Assembly: GCF_003326675.1 (NCBI RefSeq)
Contig: NZ_JPWF01000002.1
Location: forward strand, 1-64,000
Origin: Thalassospira profundimaris
GTDB taxonomy: Bacteria; Pseudomonadota; Alphaproteobacteria; Rhodospirillales; Thalassospiraceae
Direction: 5' to 3'
DNA length: 64,000 bases
Made by a program: the position numbers and the translations under genes
Notes under the pieces: generated by a model
Databases searched by the model: none
Seen by the model: the letters and a program-made list of their open reading frames with translations, nothing else
What the model was told of the DNA's origin: nothing
Shown here: positions 20,766-28,825 of the stretch, one piece after another
How the letters are laid out: every line of letters starts with the position of its first letter
Position numbering within the stretch: position 1 is the stretch's first letter

Positions 20766-22049
20766 TCAAACACTTGCCCCAGAACGTAACGGCACAACAT
20801 TGTCCGATCCGCCCTCAAGCATCATCGACAGCCGATCCGCCCACCGCTGCAAGGCATCGCGTTTTTCCGGCCAGTATTCATGGGTGTTATAGGTGCCTTC
20901 CAGTGACGGGGTGGCATGGTTCAACACCCGTTCGGCCACCTCTCTTGATACTCCCAGAATGGCAAAATTTGTCCGCACCGTCCGGCGGATGTCGTGAAAC
21001 ACCCAGCCGGTCACACCGCTTTCGCGGTCTATGATTTCCTTAAGCCGCCGGGTTCCGGCATAGGGCTTTTGCCCGTTGGAAGTAAAGACCGGGGCGGTGG
21101 GGGCATCGGACAGGCGCGGCAAGTCTGCCAGAAGGTTTTCAAACAGGCCGGAAACCGGCACGATATGGTCACGCTTGGATTTATTGCGTTCGCCGGGGAT
21201 AACCCATGCCATACCGCCCGCCGCTTGCGCCCCGTCACGGCATCCTGCAAGTGCGGCGTGGCGGATTTCGTCCCATGTCATGCACCGGACTTCATCGCGG
21301 CGCTGCCCGGTCAGAATAAGCGTTTTCAGATAAGGCCCGGACGGATAGGGCAATTTGTCCGCCGCCTTCCAGATTGCAATCAGTTCGGCGTCCGAAAGGG
21401 TGCGGTTGCGCGGCTTTTCAATCTTGCGCCGTTTCACCGCCGCCGCCGGGTTGGCATCAAGATATTCCCGTTCAATCGCCCAGTTGAACGCGGCAATCAG
21501 ATTGCTACGTACCCGGTTCACTTGCGCGGTAAAGCCCTTGTCATTCTGCAAATGGTCCAGAAGGGCGACAATATCGGCACGGCGCAAATCCGAAAGCGGC
21601 AATCGCCCGATTACCGGGTAAACATGATTTTCAAACATGCGTTCGGTTTCCAGCCATTTGCGCTGGTTTTGCTTGCAATAGGCATCGACATAGCGGCGCA
21701 AGAGGGACTCGACCGTCTGGGGGCGCTTGGCGGCTTGCTCGGCCTCTGCCCGCTGGCGGGCCTCCTTATCGGGCAGGTCGGTGCCTTCTTTGGCGTTTGC
21801 GGTGATTTCCGCCGCCTTTTTCCGGGCACTGGCAAGGGTCATGCCGATTTTGGGGTCTGCCTGCACATAACGGCCCAATGTGACGCGCTTTTGCTTTCCG
21901 GCAATGGAATAACGCACCGCCCACGAACAGGCCCCGTCATTCGACATTCGGAATACCAGCCCCGCCCCGGAATCGTCGGTGACTTCCAGACGCCCGTTAG
22001 GCGGTGGTTTCAGGGTCGCAAGGAAACGGTCGGTAAGGCGCTTTCGCAT
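20766..22049 (-). CDS. int: P4-type tyrosine recombinase (integrase)
   Basis: Site-specific recombinase that inserts and excises the element. The 427 residues begin with a DUF4102-like N-terminal domain (LTDRFLATLKPPPNGRLEVT, RYSIAGKQKRVTLGRY), then a core-binding helical domain (about 110-205), then the catalytic domain. Catalytic residues visible are Arg250 (LTGQRRDEV), His352-x-x-Arg355 (FHDIRRT), His378 (LNHA) and nucleophile Tyr387 (GTYNTH). All are intact, so the enzyme should be active. It reads away from attR at 22226-22261, with the arm-type repeat 22075-22100 just before its start. Confidence 0.95.
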   Translation of the reverse strand: MRKRLTDRFLATLKPPPNGRLEVTDDSGAGLVFRMSNDGACSWAVRYSIAGKQKRVTLGRYVQADPKIGMTLASARKKAAEITANAKEGTDLPDKEARQRAEAEQAAKRPQTVESLLRRYVDAYCKQNQRKWLETERMFENHVYPVIGRLPLSDLRRADIVALLDHLQNDKGFTAQVNRVRSNLIAAFNWAIEREYLDANPAAAVKRRKIEKPRNRTLSDAELIAIWKAADKLPYPSGPYLKTLILTGQRRDEVRCMTWDEIRHAALAGCRDGAQAAGGMAWVIPGERNKSKRDHIVPVSGLFENLLADLPRLSDAPTAPVFTSNGQKPYAGTRRLKEIIDRESGVTGWVFHDIRRTVRTNFAILGVSREVAERVLNHATPSLEGTYNTHEYWPEKRDALQRWADRLSMMLEGGSDNVVPLRSGASV

Positions 22050-22074
22050 GGCCGGTCTCTCCTGCCCCGTTTCC

Positions 22075-22100
22075 GGGGACTAGCTGGGGACTAATTTGCA
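22075..22100 (+). repeat. Right arm-type repeat of the element
   Basis: Same 26 bases as 16780-16805 apart from one T/G difference: two GGGGACTA units followed by ATTTGCA. It lies immediately upstream of the integrase gene and has the same orientation as the left copy. Confidence 0.6.
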
Positions 22101-22225
22101 TCCGTTTCGCGGCAATTGCATACAATTTCCGGCGAACAACAACGAACACTAAGGCCATGATATATTTATTTAAAACCGAACAAAAGCGAATTTTGACGTG
22201 AAGCCTCGAACGCTATGTTTCATCA

Positions 22226-22261
22226 CTCCCAGACGTGAAGCCTCCCTGATAAACTTGCCGG
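22226..22261 (+). repeat. attR: 36-bp direct repeat
   Basis: Perfect copy of 16701-16736. The bases 5' of it (CATCA) do not supply the ACGT arm that pairs with AGACGT in RNAs A and B, so this copy lacks the 5' half of the core hairpin. Confidence 0.85.
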
Positions 22262-22287
22262 GCACATTTGTTGCCCGGCTTTTTTTT
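22226..22287 (+). pseudogene. Displaced 3' end of the split small RNA gene (fragment C)
   Basis: Contains AGACGTGAAGCCTCCCTG, the linker and an intact terminator GCCGGGCA/TGCCCGGC (22257-22279) with eight T residues. The upstream stems of RNAs A and B are absent. The simplest reading is that it was the original chromosomal 3' end of RNA B before integration. It is unclear whether it is still transcribed. Confidence 0.6.
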
Positions 22288-22464
22288 CGCTTTTCCCATC
22301 TCTGATCGCACTCTGACCGTACACAGATGCAGACCATCGGGCAGACATGTATACTTGTTCGATGCTGGCATAGTTGACGATGCATGATCCTGCGTCCCCC
22401 GCCTTTGGCGTTTTCCGTTGGTCAAGCAGGTTCAATCCGCACCATAACCGGGAAACTGCAGATC

Positions 22465-23877
22465 ATGAGAAGCACCCTCGGCGCATTCCTGTTTGGCAAC
22501 AAAGCACAAAACCATCTGCCCGAACGGGTGCAAGCTGCAATCGACCAACAACAACATGACAGCGAAAAACTGATTGGCTGGATACAGCTCTTGCTCGTCA
22601 CGATTTTTGCCAGTCTCTATGCCATTTCCCCCAGTACATCCCTAAGCGACGCGATAAAACCCGTGCCATGGGCCCTGGGACTTTATTACCTGTTCACGCT
22701 CAAACGTCTTGCGCTGGCCTATCGCAATGCACTGACCGATTGGTTCCTGACATTGTCAGTGATCGCCGATATCGGTCTGCTGCTTGTCTTGATCTGGAGT
22801 TTCCATATCCAGTACATGCAACCGGCAAGCTTCTATCTCAAAGCCCCGACCATGATGTATGTCTTCATCTTCATTGCGTTACGCAGTTTGCGCTTTGATC
22901 CTCGCTATATCCTCATTGCCGGGGCCACAGCCGCGCTGGGATGGCTGGTTCTTGCGTCTTACGCCATCTGGAGCGAAGGCGGGAAAAGCATGATCACCCG
23001 CGATTACGTGACATATCTGACCTCCAACGCGATTCTGATCGGGGCCGAGATCGACAAGATCATTGCAATCGTTCTGGTAACACTGGTCCTTGCCATTGCA
23101 GTCATGCGGGCCAAACGATCCTTTATTCGGGCCGTCACCGACGAAATTGCGGCACGCGATCTGTCACGCTTTGTTTCGCCGGAAATTGCCAACCGCATCA
23201 CCCATGCCGAACAACAGATTAAACCCGGCGACGGTGATGCGGTGATCGCCACGGTAATGTTCACCGACATCGAAGGGTTCTCGTCAATTGCCGAAACGCT
23301 GACGCCCAAAGAACTGGCCACCATGCTTAACGAGTATTTTACGGAAACCAACGCGGTGATCTCGCGGTTTGGCGGCGTCATTACCCAATACCAAGGCGAT
23401 GGTATGCTGATAACCTTTAATGCTGTGACACCTGATACCGATCATGCACTGAGTGCGGTGCGCACCGCACTGGCCATTCAGGATGTCTCGGAGAACCGCA
23501 TTTACGGGTTCGGAGGAAAACTTAAAACCCGTTGCGGGATCAATACTGGTGAAATCATGACCGGCGCAGTCGGCTCGGAGAATCGCCTGACATTGACGGT
23601 GCATGGCGACAACGTCAATATTGCCGCCCGACTGGAAACCATGAACAAGCAATTTAACAGCTATATTCTGGCATCAGAGGCGACCGTAAAGGCGTGCGGC
23701 CATCATTACGATATCCCCGACTGGATATCACGAGGCGAAGTCACGGTACGCGGGCGACAATCTGCGACACCGGTTTTCGGCATAACCAGAAACCGGAACG
23801 GTTCCGACCACCCCGACAAAAGCATCGACCAGGACCTTGCGGCGGGAACGACAATCGCCCGCAATTTCAACGAATAG
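22465..23877 (+). CDS. Membrane-anchored class III adenylate/guanylate cyclase
   Basis: Makes a cyclic nucleotide, probably cAMP, from the NTP. The N-terminal half of the 470-residue protein has about five or six membrane segments (IQLLLVTIFASLYA, LYYLFTLKRLALAY, TLSVIADIGLLLVLIWSF, YVFIFIALRSLRF and later ones). A linker (LSRFVSPEIANRI) leads to the catalytic domain, with metal-binding Asp in VMFTDIEGFSSIAE and in QYQGDGMLITF, and CGINTGEIMTGAVGSENRLT, HGDNVNIAARLE near the active site. The ATG at 22465 is favoured; one at 22384 is possible. Substrate cannot be fixed by eye. It is an isolated gene between the integrative element and two small RNAs. Confidence 0.9.
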   Translation: MRSTLGAFLFGNKAQNHLPERVQAAIDQQQHDSEKLIGWIQLLLVTIFASLYAISPSTSLSDAIKPVPWALGLYYLFTLKRLALAYRNALTDWFLTLSVIADIGLLLVLIWSFHIQYMQPASFYLKAPTMMYVFIFIALRSLRFDPRYILIAGATAALGWLVLASYAIWSEGGKSMITRDYVTYLTSNAILIGAEIDKIIAIVLVTLVLAIAVMRAKRSFIRAVTDEIAARDLSRFVSPEIANRITHAEQQIKPGDGDAVIATVMFTDIEGFSSIAETLTPKELATMLNEYFTETNAVISRFGGVITQYQGDGMLITFNAVTPDTDHALSAVRTALAIQDVSENRIYGFGGKLKTRCGINTGEIMTGAVGSENRLTLTVHGDNVNIAARLETMNKQFNSYILASEATVKACGHHYDIPDWISRGEVTVRGRQSATPVFGITRNRNGSDHPDKSIDQDLAAGTTIARNFNE

Positions 23878-23917
23878 ACATTCCGCGCCAATCGGCAGGA
23901 ATACCATGACCGGCGGA

Positions 23918-24085
23918 CAAAAAAAGACCCGGGGAGCTATAAGCTCGCCCGGGATCTTGGGGACAGATGGTCTTGGGGAGACCGATCGGAAGCGCTGCCT
24001 TGCCCGTGGGGTTTGAACGTAACGGGGGAGAAAACGTTCAATCGGGCCCCGATGCGTCGTGAGGGAGTACACTGCATCGATGTTT
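23918..24085 (-). ncRNA. Structured RNA D with three C-rich hairpin loops
   Basis: Read on the minus strand, in order: CGATGC/GCATCG around a loop containing CTCCC (24050-24079); TTGAACGT/ACGTTCAA around a loop with TCTCCCCC (24013-24041); GGTCT-CCCCA-AGACC (23969-23983); and a GC-rich terminator CCCGGG...CCCGGG with GAGC/GCTC at its tip (23928-23953), followed by TC and seven T. The GGTCT hairpin and two flanking bases are identical (17 nt) to RNA E. There is no open frame. The architecture matches RNAs A and B on the other strand. The 5' end is estimated; no named family is recognised. Confidence 0.65.
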
Positions 24086-24194
24086 TCGCTTCCGACAATT
24101 AGGAATATGCCATGTAAATAGGGCTTAAAAAGCTGTCGTTAATGACCATTTGCGGGCGAATTGGGGCAAATACGGCACCCCGACAATGCTGCAC

Positions 24195-24345
24195 GCAAAA
24201 AAAAGGGGCGGGTTAAACCCGCCCCAACATATTCGGGGTCATTATGGTCTTGGGGAGACCTGTCAGTCGCGGCATTCCAGGTGGGGGAACAAACCTGAAA
24301 ACAATCGGCTCAGTCTTGTGAGGGGGGACAGATTGGACTGGCCAT
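24195..24345 (-). ncRNA. Structured RNA E, paralogue of D
   Basis: On the minus strand: CAATC/GATTG around a loop containing CCCCCC (24302-24335); CAGGT/ACCTG around a loop with CCCCC (24278-24297); GGTCT-CCCCA-AGACC (24246-24260); then a perfect terminator stem GGGGCGGG/CCCGCCCC (24205-24225) with eight T residues. Every upstream loop exposes a C-run able to pair with purine-rich ribosome sites. The shared 17-nt core with D indicates duplication or strong selection on this hairpin. Confidence 0.65.
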
Positions 24346-24721
24346 TTCCTCGACTGACAAGAATGAAATTTGCCGAAGAACAAGGCGGGAAAACAGGCCT
24401 GATTGGGCCATTTCGGGGCGAATTATGTTCAAATCAGGGCACATTCACCCCAACCCCTTGATACTATTGATAGCAACCATGATCTATTGATGGGATGCAT
24501 TGCCAACAGCGACAGCACAAACTGTTTCGCGCCTGTCGCTGGTCCCGTGAATTGGCTTTGGGCTTACGTACCCCGCGCGCATCCTGTCGCAGAATAACGC
24601 CCCGGACAAAACCGGGCCTTCGAAACGTCCAGACCGGCGGCAAACGCCGCAACAGCGTGGAACCGAAGGCAGATTTACTCGGCTCCATGGGATAACGGTC
24701 TTCTTGTGCAAGGAGATGCCA

Positions 24722-26782
24722 ATGCCCGGCACTGCCCGTTCAACATCCTCGTCCGCCCCCCATCCGCCGCGTGTGGCCGCCCTGATTGGTCCCTATTCCA
24801 GCGGCAAGACATCCCTGCTTGAAAGCCTGCTTCTTGCCACCGGGCGCATCCATCGCAAAGGATCCATCCGCGATCACAATACCGTCGGGGATAACAATCC
24901 CCAATCGCGCGCCCGCGAAATGAGCACCGAACTCACATCGGTTCAAACAACCTATCTCGGCGAAGAATGGCATTTCATTGATTGCCCCGGCTCTGTCGAC
25001 TTTGCCCAGGACGCCCGCGAAGCCGCAATGATCTGCGATGTCGCGATTGTGGTGGTGGATTGTGATCCGACGCGGGTCATGACCGTTGCGCCAATCCTTA
25101 AATTTCTCGATCGCAACCGCATCCCTCATCTGATTTTCATCAACAAGACCGATCATGCCGGTATCAGTCTGCGGAACAATATTGATGCCCTGCAATCGAT
25201 CTCGGAACGGCCCTTGATCCTGCGCGAAATTCCCATCCGCGACGGCGACGGGCATGATGCTGCGATTACCGGCTTTGTCGATATTGTCTCGGAACGCGCC
25301 TATCAATATCTGGAAGGTCAGCCGTCCAAACTGATTACGATGCCATCAAGCCTGTCCAACCGCGAAGGCGAAGCCCGCGAGGGACTGCTTGAAACCCTTG
25401 CCGATTTTGACGATGCCCTTCTTGAACAAATCCTCGAAGATCAGGCACCGGCGGCCGACACGATATATGACAATCTCGAACAGGATTTGGCCAAGGACCT
25501 GATCGTTCCCGTTTTCTTTGGCTCGGCCGAACAGGATCACGGGATTGTCCGTTTGCTCAAAGCCCTGCGGCACGAAGCCCCGACATCGGACGTTTGCGCC
25601 CATCGCTTGGGCATTGAACCCGATGGCAGCCAATCTGTGCTGCAAATTTTTAAAACCGTCCATCTGTCACATGCTGGACGGTTTTGTTTTGCCCGTGTTT
25701 TGTCCGGACAGATCAAAAATGGCGATGCCTTTGGCCCTGACAAGGTTTCGAGCCTCTGCACCCTCATTGCCGACAAACATGAAAAACTCGATCTTGGTGT
25801 CACCGGCGCGGTTGTCGGTCTGCCACGGGTGGAAAAATTGCGCACCGGCACCCTGATCGGCACCGATGGCCAGATTGACAGTTTGTGGCCCGATCCCCTG
25901 CCCCCGCTTTATCAAACCGGGCTTGAAGTCACCAAACCCGGCGATGACGTCAAACTCAGCGAAGCACTTCGTCACCTTTGCGAACAGGACCGTTCCCTGA
26001 CCTTCGGGCATCATGAAAGCACCGGCCAACTTGTCCTGTCCGGACAGGGCGACATTCATCTGCAATGTGCGCTGGCCCATCTTCATGATCACTATCATCT
26101 GGAAATTGCCACGACCCCGGTTCTGACCGGATATCAGGAAACCATTCGCAAACCATCCGCCGCACGCGGACGCTATAAAAAGCAAACCGGCGGTCACGGA
26201 CAGTTCGGAGATGCCGCCATCGAACTGCGCCCGCAGGGACGCGGGGACGGGTTTGAGTTTTCCGAACATATCGTTGGCGGCGCTATTCCGCGTCAATATA
26301 TCTCGGCTGTTGAAAAAGGTGTGCGCGACGGATTGCGATCCGGCCCGCTTGGCTTTCCGGTGATTGATGTGGCGGTCAAACTGGTTGACGGGTCCTATCA
26401 CACGGTCGACAGTTCCGATCAGGCCTTCCAGATGGCCGGACGCATCGCGATTGGCGATGCACTTAAGGACGCTGGGCCGGTTTTGCTTGAACCGGTTGAT
26501 CAATGCACCGTTTCCATCCCCTCGGACTTCACATCCAAGGCCCAGCGTCTGGTCAGCACACGACGCGGACAAATTCTTGGTTTCAACGCCAAGGATGGCT
26601 GGCAGGGCTGGGATGAAATCGATGTCCAGATACCGACATCGGAAACCGCCGACATGGTCACAGAATTAAGATCACTGACGCAGGGAACAGGTTTCTTCAC
26701 AAGACGTTATTCACACATGCAGGAACTTGCAGGAAAACAGGCCGACAGTGTGGTGGCCCAACACCAGAAATCGGGAAAGTAG
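24722..26782 (+). CDS. Elongation factor G-like GTPase (EF-G paralogue)
   Basis: A translational GTPase of 686 residues with EF-G domain order: G domain, beta-barrel domain II, and domains III-V (HGQFGDAAIELRPQGRGDGF, then GVRDGLRSGPLGFPVIDV). G-domain motifs deviate from EF-G: P-loop GPYSSGKTS instead of AHxDAGKTT, DCPGSVDF instead of DTPGHVDF (the catalytic His position is Ser), and NKTD for NKMD. This fits the stand-alone EF-G-like family rather than canonical FusA; it has no rpsL/rpsG/tuf neighbours. The ATG at 24722 has AAGGAG six bases upstream. Its cellular role is unknown, perhaps non-canonical ribosome handling. Confidence 0.9.
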   Translation: MPGTARSTSSSAPHPPRVAALIGPYSSGKTSLLESLLLATGRIHRKGSIRDHNTVGDNNPQSRAREMSTELTSVQTTYLGEEWHFIDCPGSVDFAQDAREAAMICDVAIVVVDCDPTRVMTVAPILKFLDRNRIPHLIFINKTDHAGISLRNNIDALQSISERPLILREIPIRDGDGHDAAITGFVDIVSERAYQYLEGQPSKLITMPSSLSNREGEAREGLLETLADFDDALLEQILEDQAPAADTIYDNLEQDLAKDLIVPVFFGSAEQDHGIVRLLKALRHEAPTSDVCAHRLGIEPDGSQSVLQIFKTVHLSHAGRFCFARVLSGQIKNGDAFGPDKVSSLCTLIADKHEKLDLGVTGAVVGLPRVEKLRTGTLIGTDGQIDSLWPDPLPPLYQTGLEVTKPGDDVKLSEALRHLCEQDRSLTFGHHESTGQLVLSGQGDIHLQCALAHLHDHYHLEIATTPVLTGYQETIRKPSAARGRYKKQTGGHGQFGDAAIELRPQGRGDGFEFSEHIVGGAIPRQYISAVEKGVRDGLRSGPLGFPVIDVAVKLVDGSYHTVDSSDQAFQMAGRIAIGDALKDAGPVLLEPVDQCTVSIPSDFTSKAQRLVSTRRGQILGFNAKDGWQGWDEIDVQIPTSETADMVTELRSLTQGTGFFTRRYSHMQELAGKQADSVVAQHQKSGK

Positions 26783-26822
26783 CCCCTCCCGAATGGTAAA
26801 ATCTATAACCACACTTTTTGTA

Positions 26823-26857
26823 ATAGAATTGATCTATTGCAAATCATTAAACTATTG
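26823..26857 (+). promoter_or_regulatory. Possible OxyR half-site or repeat upstream of dps
   Basis: ATAG (26823-26826), seven bases, CTAT (26834-26837) matches one half of the OxyR tetrad ATAG-N7-CTAT. CTATTG also recurs 18 bp downstream (26852-26857). It lies about 100-130 bp before the dps start, and oxyR is present in this window. The second half of the OxyR motif is poor. Confidence 0.35.
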
Positions 26858-26955
26858 ATTGGCGTAAATTTTCCGCATGTTTCATAGTCTTTCTAAAGAG
26901 AAAGACACAGTAAACCTTCGGGGCGTTCCCCATCCCCGATAAAAGGAGATAGCAC

Positions 26956-27426
26956 ATGCAGATTGATATCGGAATTAACGAGACGAACCGCACTGCAATC
27001 GCCGACGGCCTGGGCCGCGTTCTGGCTGATTCTTATGCGCTGTACCTCAAAACCCATAACTTCCACTGGAACGTCACCGGTCCGATGTTCCAGACCCTGC
27101 ACACCATGTTCGAAGAACAATATACCGAGCTTTCCACCGCGATTGACGAAATCGCCGAACGTATCCGTTCGCTTGGTGCTTTCGCCCCGGCCAGCTTCTC
27201 GGCCTATGCGGAACTGTCTTCGATCGAAGAAGAAAAAGGTGTGCCTGCTGCCAAGGACATGATCCGTCAGTTGGTGACCGGCCATGAAACCGTGATCAAA
27301 ACCGCGCGTTCGCTTTATCCGATTTGCGACAGCTCTGACGATGATGCGACCGCCGATCTTCTGACCACCCGCATTCAGGTTCACGAAAAAACCGCATGGA
27401 TGCTGCGTTCGCTTCTTGAAGGCTGA
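26956..27426 (+). CDS. dps: Dps family DNA-binding ferritin-like protein
   Basis: Dodecameric iron-storage and DNA-protection protein that oxidises Fe(II) with peroxide. The 156-residue, four-helix product shows the Dps signature with ferroxidase-ligand residues: [20 protein letters not shown] followed by [25 protein letters not shown] lies upstream of the ATG. There is no lysine-rich N-terminal tail, so DNA binding may be weak. It is monocistronic, closed by a strong terminator. A candidate OxyR half-site upstream suggests peroxide control. Confidence 0.95.
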   Translation: MQIDIGINETNRTAIADGLGRVLADSYALYLKTHNFHWNVTGPMFQTLHTMFEEQYTELSTAIDEIAERIRSLGAFAPASFSAYAELSSIEEEKGVPAAKDMIRQLVTGHETVIKTARSLYPICDSSDDDATADLLTTRIQVHEKTAWMLRSLLEG

Positions 27427-27458
27427 TCACAACGATTTACGCGTCCCGACCAAACAAA

Positions 27459-27492
27459 AACGGCCCGGAATTCACGTCCGGGCCGTTTTTTT
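27459..27492. terminator. Bidirectional terminator between dps and the amidase gene
   Basis: AACGGCCCGGA (27459-27469) and TCCGGGCCGTT (27477-27487) form an 11-bp perfect stem with T-runs on both strands. It serves convergent dps and amidase transcripts. Confidence 0.9.
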
Positions 27493-27507
27493 GTCTGTAT
27501 CGGGTGC

Positions 27508-28776
27508 TTAGCCAAACAACGGATCAAGTTGCCGCGCGGCATTCAAAACCACATGATCCTGCCCGTGCGGGGCGGCAATCATCAGGGCGGCGGGAACGGT
27601 TTCGCCGTCCACCGCAACCGGCATTGAAATCGCGCAAGCATCAACAAGGTTCAAATAACCGGTATTGCGCAACATCAGTGCATTCAGATTGTCAAAGTCG
27701 GCTTCGACCTCGGCAATCTTCGGCGCCATCATCGGCAAGGTCGGTGCGATCATCACATCCACATCGGCCATGGCGGCGTTGAACATTGAAACCACATCAA
27801 CGCGCTTGGCATATGCGGCAATCATGTCATCCTTCGAAAGCGTTTCGGCAAATTTCAAACGGGCAAAAACGCGCGGGTCGCCAACCGTTTCAAGTTTGTC
27901 AAAATCACCCGAATAGATCGCATGTGCTTCAAACGCCACCAGCTTCTTGTTCAGGATGGCGTTCTCGGCAATGAAGCCAAGCTCGACCTCGACCAATTCA
28001 TGGCCGGCGGCTTCAAGCTTGTCACAAATCGCTGTGAATTCGGCTTTGACCCGATCATCAAGACCATCCACAAACCCGCTGGTCGGCACACCAATGCGCA
28101 ACGATGCCGGGGCTGTGGTCGGGACGGTTTCACCGGTCATGACCTCATAAACCGTGATGGCGGTCTGAAGATCACGGGCAAGCGGCCCCGGCGTATCAAA
28201 GCTTTTTGCCAGCGGATGAATGCCCTTGCCCGAAACACAAAGACGGCTTGGCTTGAAACCATAAAGGCCGTTGATCGCCGACGGAATTCGGATCGATCCA
28301 CCTGTATCCGTGCCAAGGGCGATATCGGCCAGACCATGGGCAACGGTCAAACCGCCACCCGATGTTGATCCACCGGGAATACCATCGGCATCAAACACAT
28401 TGCCGGGCGTTCCGTAATGCGGGTTAAGGCCCACACCGGAATAGGCAAACTCGCTAAGCGTTGTCCGCCCGAACGGGATCGCACCGGCTTCCTTGACCAG
28501 ACGCACGACATCACAATCGGTTTCGGCCGGTGCGCGATCCAAAAGAAGTTTCGAGGCCGCCGTGGTGGCAATACCCGCCTCGTCATACAGGTCCTTGATC
28601 GAAACCAGCATCCCGGCAAGCGGAAGGTCCGGATTGGCAGTTGCCAGTTCTTCGGCCTTTTCCGCAGCCGCCAAAATCCGCTCCGGGTCAAACTCGGTAA
28701 AGATTTTGCCCTTCAAATCGCCAAGTTCATTTACCTTGTCGATTGCTGCTTGTGCCTTGTCGATCATCGCACCCAT
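27508..28776 (-). CDS. Amidase (amidase signature family)
   Basis: Hydrolyses a carboxamide or related C-N bond through the Ser-cisSer-Lys triad. In the 422 residues the lysine is in LVSIKDLYDEAGI, and the serines are in GGSTSGGGLTVAHG and GTDTGGSIRIPSA. It is somewhat shorter than many GatA-like enzymes (about 450-490) and lacks gatB/gatC neighbours, so it is not the tRNA amidotransferase. It is the last gene of the DUF1445/TRAP/DUF2848 cluster, 49 bp after the DUF2848 gene, and presumably acts on a compound imported by that transporter. The exact substrate is unknown. Confidence 0.9.
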   Translation of the reverse strand: MGAMIDKAQAAIDKVNELGDLKGKIFTEFDPERILAAAEKAEELATANPDLPLAGMLVSIKDLYDEAGIATTAASKLLLDRAPAETDCDVVRLVKEAGAIPFGRTTLSEFAYSGVGLNPHYGTPGNVFDADGIPGGSTSGGGLTVAHGLADIALGTDTGGSIRIPSAINGLYGFKPSRLCVSGKGIHPLAKSFDTPGPLARDLQTAITVYEVMTGETVPTTAPASLRIGVPTSGFVDGLDDRVKAEFTAICDKLEAAGHELVEVELGFIAENAILNKKLVAFEAHAIYSGDFDKLETVGDPRVFARLKFAETLSKDDMIAAYAKRVDVVSMFNAAMADVDVMIAPTLPMMAPKIAEVEADFDNLNALMLRNTGYLNLVDACAISMPVAVDGETVPAALMIAAPHGQDHVVLNAARQLDPLFG

Positions 28777-28825
28777 TTGGCGGCCTCATCCTTCTTTTGT
28801 CGTTTTGTTTCAGACGGAAACTGGC

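Larger units (their letters stand above)
16701..22261. mobile_element. 5.56-kb integrative element inserted in a small RNA gene
   Basis: Bounded by a 36-bp perfect direct repeat. The right end encodes a P4-type tyrosine recombinase. Six further minus-strand genes follow: an unknown protein, an AlpA/excisionase-like protein, two winged-helix-type DNA-binding proteins, a lipoprotein and a secreted protein. No conjugation, capsid or packaging genes are present, so it would have to be mobilised by other elements or be a minimal satellite. A second 26-bp repeat pair just inside the two ends resembles arm-type integrase sites. The left and central parts have lower G+C and long AT-rich spacers, unlike the flanking chromosome. 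Confidence 0.85.
22050..22464. other. Right end of the element and junction with the chromosome
   Basis: No gene is supported. It contains the right arm-type repeat, a lone GACGTGAAGCCTC resembling part of the att core (22195-22207), attR, the displaced RNA 3' end with its terminator, and about 175 bp of chromosome before the cyclase start. Short minus-strand frames over attR have no credible start sites. Confidence 0.5.
23878..24721. other. Gene-free region carrying two minus-strand RNAs
   Basis: 844 bases without a supported protein gene. Two structured RNAs (23918-24085 and 24195-24345) occupy half of it. The remainder up to 24721 is the probable promoter and leader of the EF-G-like gene; the short minus-strand frames in 24464-24732 have no ribosome site or recognisable domain. 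Confidence 0.5.

Noticed and set aside
22170-22435. Three overlapping minus-strand frames across attR
   Set aside because: They run through the terminator and the att core; their starts are weak, and they arise from a repeat-rich junction.
24464-24732. Small minus-strand frames (74-82 codons) between RNA E and the EF-G-like gene
   Set aside because: They overlap the EF-G-like leader, lack ribosome sites and have no domain-like sequence.
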